A stretch of DNA of 13,023 bases from Acidimicrobiales bacterium. GTDB lineage: Bacteria > Actinomycetota > Acidimicrobiia > Acidimicrobiales > Bog-793. Each line of letters starts with the position of its first letter. The stretch's first letter is position 1. The position numbers and the translations under genes are program-made. The stretch covers positions 1 to 13,023 of the forward strand of contig JASHRK010000241.1 in the NCBI GenBank assembly GCA_030037405.1, given 5' to 3'. Of the stretch, positions 1-9,412 are shown in pieces. The notes beneath the pieces were generated by a model. It was not told where the DNA came from and searched no databases. It was given only the letters and a program-made list of their open reading frames with translations.

Positions 1-31
1 GCGTGACGCCGGCGGCCCGGCCGACGTGCCA

Positions 32-49
32 GCGTTCCCGGCGTTCCCG
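32..49. repeat. 9-bp tandem direct repeat GCGTTCCCG x2 upstream of mutase promoter
   Basis: Two perfect adjacent copies of GCGTTCCCG lie immediately upstream of the palindrome and -10 element of the methylmalonyl-CoA mutase gene. The copies occupy the place where a -35 box or an activator site would be expected. Regulatory use is inference. The repeat may also be chance in GC-rich DNA or the 3' end of an upstream reading frame. Confidence 0.35.
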
Positions 50-61
50 GTAAGGCCTTAC
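50..61. promoter_or_regulatory. Perfect palindrome GTAAGGCCTTAC, candidate operator
   Basis: This is a 12-bp perfect inverted repeat without a spacer. It overlaps the first three bases of the proposed -10 element TACGCT (59-64) of the mutase gene. A dimeric repressor bound here would block promoter opening, so an operator is the natural reading. It is too short and loopless for a terminator. The regulator is not in the window. Confidence 0.4.
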
Positions 62-64
62 GCT
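59..64 (+). promoter_or_regulatory. Candidate -10 element TACGCT for mutase gene
   Basis: TACGCT fits the actinobacterial -10 consensus TANNNT and ends 8 bases before the ATG at 73. The transcript would therefore start within a few bases of the start codon (leaderless or nearly so). No Shine-Dalgarno sequence lies between it and the ATG, which agrees with this. The same spacing recurs at three other genes in this window. Confidence 0.5.
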
Positions 65-72
65 CTCACTCG

Positions 73-1662
<1,590 letters not shown>

Positions 1663-1671
1663 CAGGAGCGA

Positions 1672-1708
1672 CCCGCGCAGGCAGCGGATCTGCCGTGTTG
1701 GGCGCGGG
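1672..1708. terminator. GC-rich hairpin between convergent genes, candidate bidirectional terminator
   Basis: The 55-bp gap between the mutase stop and the HD-protein stop can fold. CCCGCGC (1672-1678) pairs with GCGCGGG (1702-1708), and inside it GGCAG (1680-1684) pairs with CTGCC (1690-1694) around a CGGAT loop. GCGGGCCCGC (1704-1713) is a further palindrome. There is no T-run, as is common for high-GC terminators. Its position between convergent transcription units supports a terminator role. Confidence 0.45.
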
Positions 1709-1717
1709 CCCGCAGTC

Positions 1718-2326
1718 TCAGGTGCTCGTCTCTGACTCGTCGAGGAGGCGTTCGAGGAGAGGGCGGAAGTGCTCGAGGTCGGGGACCACCCGCGCAGGGT
1801 CCTTGGCGAGGTCGTCCCAACGCCGCAGGGCAACGGCCTGCCTTGCGTACGAGCTCGACTCGAACTCGGCCACCTCGGCGTCATCCATCGGCCCACCCTG
1901 AACCGAGAGCGTGAAGACCGAGGCGGGAGAGAGCTTGGCGAAGTACTCCTCTTCGACGGCGCAGAGGTACCTCTTGGCGGCCACGTGGAGGCGGACCGGC
2001 TCGGTGACCGCCGCTCCGAACCAGCGGGCGAGCCAGCGGGCGCCGACGGCAGCGTGGTGGTTGTCGGTGCCCTTCATGAGCTCGGCACCGCTCAAAGCCC
2101 CGGTGAAGTGGCCCACGTCGTGCAGCAAGGAGGCGGCGACGAGTGCGTCGTCGGCTCCGTCCATCTCTGCCAGGTAGGCGGCCTGGCACATGTGCTGCGC
2201 CTGCGTGACCGCCTCTCCGAGGTAGCCGGCCCCTCCTTCGCTGGCGAAGAGCGCCGTGATCTCCTCGATGGCCACCGGCGCCGGTTGTCCGGGGCGAGGC
2301 GACAGGGGTTCCGGCATCTGGCTCAT
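1718..2326 (-). CDS. HD-domain mixed-valent diiron oxygenase, TmpB/PhnZ-like (C-P bond cleavage)
   Basis: This 202-residue protein resembles PhnZ and TmpB, which oxidatively cleave 1-hydroxy-2-aminoethyl- or 1-hydroxy-2-(trimethylammonio)ethylphosphonate to phosphate and glycine or glycine betaine. The PhnZ ligand set can be followed: H45, the H69-D70 pair in LLHDVGH, H91, H114 and D171 match PhnZ His34, His58-Asp59, His80, His104 and Asp161 at offsets of 10-11 residues. The same offset places Y35/E38 on PhnZ Tyr24/Glu27, H73 on His62 and K118 on Lys108. Other family blocks are GEAVTQAQHMCQA, TEPVRLHVAAKRYLC and SVQGGPM. The start is ATG 2326, which overlaps the stop of the upstream dioxygenase gene (ATGA) and follows AAGAAAGG. 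It is the last gene of the four-gene operon. The family is commonly misannotated as a phosphohydrolase. Oxygenase chemistry is family-based; the choice of TmpB over PhnZ rests on the neighbouring dioxygenase type. Confidence 0.85.
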   Translation of the reverse strand: MSQMPEPLSPRPGQPAPVAIEEITALFASEGGAGYLGEAVTQAQHMCQAAYLAEMDGADDALVAASLLHDVGHFTGALSGAELMKGTDNHHAAVGARWLARWFGAAVTEPVRLHVAAKRYLCAVEEEYFAKLSPASVFTLSVQGGPMDDAEVAEFESSSYARQAVALRRWDDLAKDPARVVPDLEHFRPLLERLLDESETST

Positions 2327-3453
2327 GTGCCTTTCTTCTCGAGCAGGGCGATCGTGCTCGCGAGACCGTCGAGGTCCGCGTAGCACCCTTGGAGATGCCG
2401 CGACCCGCCTGCACCCCCGCGACCGCTCCCGCTCCCGCGCCCGTGCCCGCTCTCGCGGTCGGTGAACGCCGTGCGGGCGTGAAGGAGACGGACGTTGTCG
2501 AAGACGACACAGTCTCCAGGTTCGAGGCGGAACCTGAGGAGGAGCTCTGGCCGGGCGATCACCTCGGCGAAACGTCGGTAGGCGGCGTAGAACGCGACGA
2601 GCTCTCCCTGGGAAAGGCGCACAGCCTCCATCGAGCGGCTGTTGAACCTCACCTCGCGGATCCCGCCGCGAGGATCGACATCGATCAAAGGACGCTCGGC
2701 AGAGAGCGAGCTCTTCCCATCTGACCAGGCAAAACGCACGAGTGTCGACGTCAGGATCTCGAATGACCCGGGGTCCTCCTCCCGCAGGATGGCTCCGGCT
2801 TGGAAGCCGTCGACGAGCCCCGAGTCACCCCCTTCGACGGCGTTCGACAGGCAGTGCAAGAGCTGCATGGTCGGCACCGGGTCCCGGTAGGGGTTGTCGG
2901 TGTGGGGGGCGATCTCGAGCCCGGTGAAGGCGAGGTTGCTCGGGTTGACCTCGACTCGCACGTCGAACAGCTCGCCGTAGTTCGTCTCCCGCACGTACCC
3001 GAAGGTCCTCGCCACGTCGAGAACAGTGCCCTCGACGACGGGCGTGCCGTGCAGGACGGCGAAACCAACCAGCTGGACCGCACGCAGCATCTCCAGGCGA
3101 CAGGCGTCGTCGTTGCCGTACTGCGACCAGCTGGCCACGGGCAGGGAGCCTGCGAGGTCGCCGGCCCGCCAGAGCTGCTTGTCCTCTTCGCTCCGGCCGT
3201 CGCCCGACGCGGGACCAAGCTGGCGGTCCAACCACTCTCGCGAGAAGACGGCTCGGTGGCCGTCGGGCCCGAAGGTGACGGAGAACGTCGCCGCCGAGCT
3301 CTCGATGCGGTCTATCGAGACGTTCGCCGGGATGTCGAGGATTCCGAAGAGCTTCTGGCCGTTCCGTGGATCGCGGCACCTCTCGCAGGGGCAGTTGTCA
3401 CGCAGCCAGACGGCCGGGAACCCGAGCACCTCGGCCGCTGCCACTGTCGTCAC
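2323..3453 (-). CDS. TmpA/gamma-butyrobetaine-hydroxylase-like Fe(II)/2-oxoglutarate dioxygenase
   Basis: This 376-residue enzyme has the GBBH two-domain layout. The N-terminal zinc domain carries C21, C23, C26 (NCPCERC) and H66. The C-terminal TauD-type double-stranded helix carries H184-x-D186 and distal H325 for iron, and R352 is the likely 2-oxoglutarate Arg before HLQGCYAD. By alignment from memory with human BBOX1, Y159, F163, F176 and Y358 fall on the aromatic cage (Tyr177, Trp181, Tyr194, Tyr366) and N173 on Asn191, so a trimethylammonium substrate is likely. With the HD oxygenase next to it, the best role is 1-hydroxylation of 2-(trimethylammonio)ethylphosphonate (TmpA). Carnitine synthesis from gamma-butyrobetaine is the alternative. 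The GTG start at 3453 overlaps the upstream amidohydrolase stop (GTGA), and its own stop overlaps the HD gene start (ATGA). A Gly/Arg/Ser-rich insert (about 335-351) separates H325 from R352, making that spacing about 14 residues longer than in BBOX1. Confidence 0.85.
   Translation of the reverse strand: MTTVAAAEVLGFPAVWLRDNCPCERCRDPRNGQKLFGILDIPANVSIDRIESSAATFSVTFGPDGHRAVFSREWLDRQLGPASGDGRSEEDKQLWRAGDLAGSLPVASWSQYGNDDACRLEMLRAVQLVGFAVLHGTPVVEGTVLDVARTFGYVRETNYGELFDVRVEVNPSNLAFTGLEIAPHTDNPYRDPVPTMQLLHCLSNAVEGGDSGLVDGFQAGAILREEDPGSFEILTSTLVRFAWSDGKSSLSAERPLIDVDPRGGIREVRFNSRSMEAVRLSQGELVAFYAAYRRFAEVIARPELLLRFRLEPGDCVVFDNVRLLHARTAFTDRESGHGRGSGSGRGGAGGSRHLQGCYADLDGLASTIALLEKKGT
2401..2451 (-). 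repeat. Low-complexity Gly/Arg/Ser insert in the dioxygenase
   Basis: Residues 335-351 of the TmpA-like protein read as a Gly/Ser/Arg-rich stretch with no family counterpart. It is encoded by short CG-rich repeats (plus strand gctcccgctcccgcgcccgtgcccgctc, here described only by pattern). It lies in the loop between the distal iron ligand H325 and the 2-oxoglutarate Arg R352. Local slippage of simple repeats is the likely origin. Reading frame and downstream motifs are preserved, so it is an insertion and not a frameshift. Confidence 0.7.
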
Positions 3454-4651
3454 CGGGCTTCGGTCCTGCCGGCCCGGTCCTTTGAGTCGTGCGCCCTCGC
3501 CGTCAGCCTCGCCCGTTGCTCGGCGTCGTGTGCGAGGTCGCACACGGTCCAGGCCATGGCGATCGCCCCGTCGACGACAGCTTTGTCGGCTGCCGGCGAG
3601 GCTGCGGCGGCGGTGAACTCGGGCTGGTGGTTGACGGCCGGCAGGCAGTCGAGCCCGATGAGCGGGTGGATCGAGGGGATCGCGAGAGAGACGTTCGCCA
3701 TGTCTGTCGAAGCGTGGAGGACCCGCGAGCCGGGCGGAGGGAAGCGCCTCCCGATGGCCTCGGCGTTTCTCACGTAGACGGCGAGCATCCCCTCGTCGGG
3801 CTCGAACTCCGAATAGACCGGCCCGGGATCGACGATCTCCCACGACGTGCCCGTCGCTATCGCTCCCGCTTCGAAACACGCCCGTATCCGTGGCGACCAC
3901 TCCGCCAAACGGGCGAGATCTCGTGCTCGCACGTAGTACCTCGCCTTGGTGAGCGCCGGGATGATGTTGGGGGCGGCGCCGCCGAGCGTCACGATCCCGT
4001 GCACCTGATCGCCGGGCCCGGCATGCTGGCGAAGGAGACCGATGGCCACTTGGGCGACCGTGAGGGCATCGGCGGCGTTGAGACCGTGATCGGGGAAGGC
4101 CGAGGCGTGCGCCTCCTTGCCGTGGTAGACGACGTCGTAGTGCTCGACCGCCAGGCACGGCAGGCGATCGAACTCGACGGGGGACGGGTGGACCATCATG
4201 GCGGCGTTGACGCCGTCGAAGCCTCCCCTCTCGAGCATGAGGATCTTGCCACCACCTCCCTCTTCGGCCGGCGTCCCGAGGACCCGCACTGTGATCCCGA
4301 TGTCGTCGGCGACCTTGGCAAGGGCCAGGCCGGCGCCGACCGCGGCGGCGGCGATGACGTTGTGGCCGCAGGCGTGGCCGATATCGGGGAGGGCGTCGTA
4401 CTCGGCGCAGATGGCGACGACGAGATCGCCAGACCCTGCGCTGGCGGAGAAGGCCGTCGGGAGATCACAGATCCCTGTCTCGACGTCGAGACCACCGGCG
4501 GAGAGCATCTCGGCGCACCACGCCGCCGAGAGCTCCTCGGCGAAGTTGAGCTCGGGGTGCGAATGGATCCTGTGGGACAAGGCCACGAGCTCGCGTTCGA
4601 GATCGCTCACGACCGAGCGGGCGGCGTCTTTAACCGATTGGGTCGAGGCGC

Positions 4652-4655
<4 letters not shown>
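3450..4655 (-). CDS. M20D-family metallo-amidohydrolase (AbgB/PM20D2-like)
   Basis: This 401-residue zinc hydrolase is of the peptidase M20 family, subfamily D, which cleaves amide bonds of N-acyl amino acids, dipeptides or aminobenzoyl-glutamate in the cytosol. Visible features are ICAEYDALPDIGHACGHN (about 82-99) with metal ligands C96/H98, the catalytic and metal pair E131-E132 in GTPAEEGGGGK, H156 in MMVHPSP, the dimerisation-domain blocks HGKEAHASAFP (178-188) and TLGGAAPNIIPA, and C-terminal H343 in AVNHQPEF. The EYDALPDIGHACGHN form points to the AbgB/PM20D2 group more than to hippurate or IAA-amino-acid hydrolases. ATG 4655 overlaps the stop of the upstream carboxylase (ATGA) and has no clear ribosome site of its own, so translation is probably coupled. 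Its stop overlaps the GTG of the dioxygenase. The substrate is unknown. Context suggests release of an acylated or peptidyl amine, but this is inference. Confidence 0.85.
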
Positions 4656-6553
<1,898 letters not shown>

Positions 6554-6568
6554 GTCTCCTCCTCGGCG

Positions 6569-6574
6569 TATCCT
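6569..6574 (+). promoter_or_regulatory. Candidate -10 element TATCCT for biotin ligase gene
   Basis: TATCCT fits TANNNT and ends 9 bases before the ATG at 6584, so the transcript would begin about three bases before or at the start codon. It sits in the 30-bp gap shared with the divergent carboxylase gene. TCGAAC at 6546-6551, inside the carboxylase coding start, is a weak -35 candidate at 17-bp spacing. No Shine-Dalgarno is visible for the ligase, in contrast with the strong one of the carboxylase on the other strand. Confidence 0.5.
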
Positions 6575-6583
6575 CGCTGCACG

Positions 6584-7417
6584 ATGCCGGCACGCCCGCC
6601 GTCCGAGGCTACTGCGACACCTGGCGGCAGCCCCAGCTGGCGGCCGTTTCTCACACCGGAGCGACTTGCCGAGACCGGCTCGACCAACGCAGATCTGCTG
6701 GAGAGGGCCCGGGCGGGCGCCCCCGAAGGCACGGTCATCCTGGCCGAGAGGCAGACGGCGGGCCGCGGGAGGCTCGGGCGGCTCTGGCTCGACCACCCGT
6801 CTGGCTCGGTGTTGTGCTCGATGCTCTTCCGCCCCCAGCTCGCACGGGAGAAGTGGCATCTTGCCGGGTGGGTGGTGGCCCTGGCTGCGGCCGATGCCGT
6901 CCGGGAGGCGGCGGGGGTCGACTGCGCCTGCAAGTGGCCGAACGACCTCGTCGCCGGGGCCGAGGAGCGCAAGGTCGCCGGCGTTCTCGGCGAGGTCGCC
7001 CCGGGCGATCCCGGAGCGCTCGTCGTCGGGATCGGGATCAACTGCCGCTGGCCGGCCGAGTTCCCACCGCCCGGCCTGTCCGATGCCGCCCTCATTGCCG
7101 TGAGCGCCATCTCGCTCGACCGGCTCGCCGGACGCCCGGTGGAGCCGGACGCCGTGGCGCTGCCGATGCTCGGAGGCGTGGCGAGGAGGTGGGACGAGCT
7201 GCGTCACGACGCCGGGGCCGAGGCGGCGCTGCGGAGCGAGTACAGGAACCGCTGTGCCACCCTCGGCCGGCTCGTGCTCGTGCAACTGCCGGACGAGGAG
7301 CTCGTCGGTCGCGCCCTCGACGTTGACGACTCCGGCTGCCTCCTCCTCGACGTCGGCACGTGCCTGCGGACCGTCGCCGCCGGAGACGTCGTGCACGTAC
7401 GCCCAGGGGGCGCGTAG
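6584..7417 (+). CDS. birA: Biotin--[acetyl-CoA-carboxylase] ligase, monofunctional
   Basis: This 277-residue enzyme makes biotinyl-AMP and attaches biotin to the lysine of carrier domains, here most obviously K599 of the divergent carboxylase. Motifs in order: TGSTN (31-35), the biotinyl-AMP loop AGRGRLGR (59-66), KWPNDL (117-122), K130 in the RKVAGVLGE block, GIGINC, and a C-terminal SH3-like domain that includes YRNRCATLGR and the LDVDDSGCLLL block. There is no N-terminal helix-turn-helix, so it is the group I type and not a DNA-binding biotin repressor. The first 20 residues are Pro/Ala-rich and poorly conserved. ATG 6584 is supported by the near-leaderless promoter just upstream. Only 30 bp separate it from the carboxylase start. 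A small hairpin (AGCTC 7434-7438 with GAGCT 7444-7448) follows the gene. Confidence 0.93.
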   Translation: MPARPPSEATATPGGSPSWRPFLTPERLAETGSTNADLLERARAGAPEGTVILAERQTAGRGRLGRLWLDHPSGSVLCSMLFRPQLAREKWHLAGWVVALAAADAVREAAGVDCACKWPNDLVAGAEERKVAGVLGEVAPGDPGALVVGIGINCRWPAEFPPPGLSDAALIAVSAISLDRLAGRPVEPDAVALPMLGGVARRWDELRHDAGAEAALRSEYRNRCATLGRLVLVQLPDEELVGRALDVDDSGCLLLDVGTCLRTVAAGDVVHVRPGGA

Positions 7418-7474
7418 CGGTCGTCGCCCGGGAAGCTCACGGCGAGCTGGATGAGGGGTCTGCGGGCCAGCCAT

Positions 7475-7480
7475 TAGCCT
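7475..7480 (+). promoter_or_regulatory. Candidate -10 element TAGCCT for rml cluster
   Basis: TAGCCT ends 7 bases before the ATG at 7488, giving a predicted transcription start at or one base before the A of the start codon. No Shine-Dalgarno is visible. The pattern TA-N-CCTCG is shared with the biotin-ligase promoter (6569). It probably drives the dehydratase and rmlD and perhaps the whole sugar cluster. The rest of the 70-bp gap after the ligase stop shows no clear -35 box. Confidence 0.5.
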
Positions 7481-7487
7481 CGAAGCC

Positions 7488-8525
7488 ATGAGACTCCTCG
7501 TCACGGGCGGAGCCGGGTTCATCGGCTCGAACTTCGCGCGCTACTGGCGCACTGCCCATCCGGACGACTGCGTCGTCGTGCTCGACGCCCTCACCTACGC
7601 CGGCAACCGGGACAGCCTCGCCGATCTCGAGGGCGGCGACGGCTCCAGGTTCGCCTTCGTCCACGGCGACATCGGTGACCAGCAGGCCGTGGAGGAGACC
7701 CTCAAGACCTACGGCATAGACACGGTCGTCAACTTCGCCGCCGAGAGCCACAATTCGCTCGCAGTCCTCGACCCCGGGCGCTTCCTGCGGACAAACGTCC
7801 TCGGGACCCAGGTGCTCTGCGAAGCTGCGCGCCGTGTCGGCGTCGGCCGCTTCCACCACATCTCCACCTGCGAGGTCTACGGAGACCTCGCCCTCGACTC
7901 GACTGAGTCGTTCGACGAGGAGTCGCCTTACCGGCCCCGCACCCCCTACAACGCCTCCAAGGCAGGCTCCGATCACGTCGTGCGCGCCTACGGCGAGACC
8001 TTCGAGCTCCCGGTGACGATCACCAACTGCTGCAACAACTACGGCCCTTACCAGTTCCCCGAGAAGGTGATCCCCTTCTTCACGACCCGGGCACTACGAG
8101 ACGAGTCCCTCCCGATGTACGAGTCGACCGAGAACCGGCGGGAGTGGCTGCACGTCGAGGACCACTGCCGCGCCGTCGAGTCGGTTCTCCTGCACGGCAG
8201 GGTGGGCGAGACCTACCACGTCGGCTCTGGCCGCGAGGCGACGATCACCGAGATCGCCGACGCCGTCCTCGCCGCCACCGGGAAGCCGCAAAGCTTGAAG
8301 ACGGTCGTCCCGGACCGTCCCGGGCACGACCGCCGCTACCTGCTCGACTCCTCGAAGATCCGTGAGGAGCTCGCCTGGACGCCGACAGTTCCCTTCGAGG
8401 CCGGCCTCGAGGCGACGGTCGCCTGGTACCGGGCGAACGAGTCGTGGTGGCGTCCCCTCATCGGGCGGTCGCCCGTCGTCGAGACGGCGTGGACGGGCGA
8501 TCCCGGCGGCACCGGCCGCGCCTGA
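7488..8525 (+). CDS. rmlB: dTDP-glucose 4,6-dehydratase (RmlB-like), Asp-to-Cys active-site variant
   Basis: This 345-residue extended short-chain dehydrogenase is predicted to convert dTDP-glucose to dTDP-4-keto-6-deoxyglucose with bound NAD+, the second step of dTDP-rhamnose synthesis. It shows the Rossmann motif GGAGFIG (7-13), VLDALTYAGN (31-40), NFAAESH (82-88), STCEVYGD (126-133), Y154 and K158 of the YxxxK pair, NCCNNYGPYQFPEKVIP and REWLHVEDH. Two points differ from classical RmlB. The catalytic Thr-Asp-Glu is T127-C128-E129 (codon TGC), and the usual VDRS after AESH is NSLA. GDP-mannose dehydratases carry Ser at the middle position, so a change here need not abolish activity but may alter the substrate. 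The 18-bp gap to rmlD and the shared strand support a rhamnose role. A related 4,6-dehydratase acting on another nucleotide sugar is possible. Confidence 0.85.
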   Translation: MRLLVTGGAGFIGSNFARYWRTAHPDDCVVVLDALTYAGNRDSLADLEGGDGSRFAFVHGDIGDQQAVEETLKTYGIDTVVNFAAESHNSLAVLDPGRFLRTNVLGTQVLCEAARRVGVGRFHHISTCEVYGDLALDSTESFDEESPYRPRTPYNASKAGSDHVVRAYGETFELPVTITNCCNNYGPYQFPEKVIPFFTTRALRDESLPMYESTENRREWLHVEDHCRAVESVLLHGRVGETYHVGSGREATITEIADAVLAATGKPQSLKTVVPDRPGHDRRYLLDSSKIREELAWTPTVPFEAGLEATVAWYRANESWWRPLIGRSPVVETAWTGDPGGTGRA

Positions 8526-8543
8526 GAGCGAAGAGAGGCCGGC

Positions 8544-9410
8544 GTGCGCATCCTCGTGACGGGGGCTTCCGGGCAGCTCGGTTCCGAGGTCGTGCGGCTC
8601 CTCCAGCAACGCGAGGCGGAACGGCGGCGAGACCGGCTCGAGGTCGCCGCCGCCGACCACGCCAAGCTCGACGTCTCGCGGCGGGACGCTGTAATGGCGG
8701 CAATCTCGTCGTTCGAGCCCGACGTCGTCTTCCACGCGGCGGCCTGGACGGCGGTGGACGCCTGCGAGGGCGATCCGGACCGAGCACTCGCGGTCAACGG
8801 GCTCGGGACCCGGCATGTCGCCGAGGCGGCGCGCCGAGCGGGCAGCCACGTCGTCTACGTCTCTACCGACTACGTCTTCGACGGACGCTCGAGCGAGCCC
8901 TACACCGAGTGGGACACGACGAACCCGCTCTCTGCCTATGGGAGGTCGAAGCGCGCCGGCGAGCTTGAGATCGACCCGGTATGGACGACGGTGCGGACCT
9001 CGTGGCTCATGGGAAGGACCGGCAGCAACATCGCAAAGACGATCCTCAGGCTGGGGCGGGAGCGGGGCGAGGCCCTGCCGTTCGTCGACGACCAGACGGG
9101 GAGCCCGACAGTCGCCTGCGACCTTGCCGAAAAGCTCCTCGAGCTCGGCCTCGCGCGCCGGCCGGGCGTCTTTCACGTCACCAATCAGGGCTCGACGACG
9201 TGGTTCGGGCTCGCGAGGGCGGTGCTCTCCGCCGCCGGTCTCGACCCAGGCCGAGTCGAGCCGATCAAGACCGCCGAGCTCGTACCGCCCCGCCCGGCAC
9301 GCCGCCCAGCCTTCTCCGTGCTCGACAACGCGGCGCTGCGCCTCGGGGGAGATCGGTTGCTGCCCGCGTGGGAGGAGTCGGTCGAGCGCCTCGTATCGGC
9401 CCTCGGCTGA
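8544..9410 (+). CDS. rmlD: dTDP-4-dehydrorhamnose reductase
   Basis: The 288-residue NADPH-dependent reductase makes dTDP-L-rhamnose, the last step of the pathway. It has the Rossmann motif GASGQLG (7-13), VFHAAAWTAVDACE (62-75), the catalytic block VSTDYVFDG (106-114), and YGRSK with Y132 and K136. The QTGSPT motif for substrate binding follows near 182-187, and a RPARRPAFSVLDN-type C-terminal block closes the protein. GTG 8544 is preferred because it begins the conserved RILVTGASG strand and follows GAGAGG at suitable distance. It is 18 bp after the dehydratase and 2 bp before the glycosyltransferase ATG. No rmlA or rmlC homologue lies between them. The downstream nucleotidyltransferase may be a relative of RmlA2/ManB. 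Confidence 0.92.
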   Translation: MRILVTGASGQLGSEVVRLLQQREAERRRDRLEVAAADHAKLDVSRRDAVMAAISSFEPDVVFHAAAWTAVDACEGDPDRALAVNGLGTRHVAEAARRAGSHVVYVSTDYVFDGRSSEPYTEWDTTNPLSAYGRSKRAGELEIDPVWTTVRTSWLMGRTGSNIAKTILRLGRERGEALPFVDDQTGSPTVACDLAEKLLELGLARRPGVFHVTNQGSTTWFGLARAVLSAAGLDPGRVEPIKTAELVPPRPARRPAFSVLDNAALRLGGDRLLPAWEESVERLVSALG

Positions 9411-9412
9411 GG

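Noticed and set aside
1718..2326. HD protein as an ordinary phosphohydrolase or nucleotidase
   Set aside because: The diiron ligand set and the PhnZ/TmpB signature blocks favour the oxygenase branch, and the neighbour is a matching dioxygenase.
2326..2386. Longer start for the HD protein at 2386
   Set aside because: The added 20 residues are basic and unconserved, and overlap the end of the dioxygenase gene. ATG 2326 has an ATGA overlap and an AAAGG site.
3454..4158. N-terminal extension of the dioxygenase frame to 4158
   Set aside because: The extension is Arg/Pro-rich out-of-frame translation of the amidohydrolase gene. GTG 3453 overlaps the upstream stop and leaves the zinc domain complete.
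7434..7448. Small hairpin AGCTC-ACGGC-GAGCT after birA as a terminator
   Set aside because: A five-base-pair stem with no T-run is too weak to call.
6554..7522. Extension of the carboxylase frame upstream to 7522
   Set aside because: The extra 323 residues are antisense to birA and lack conserved sequence. GTG 6553 with a strong ribosome site begins the conserved N terminus.
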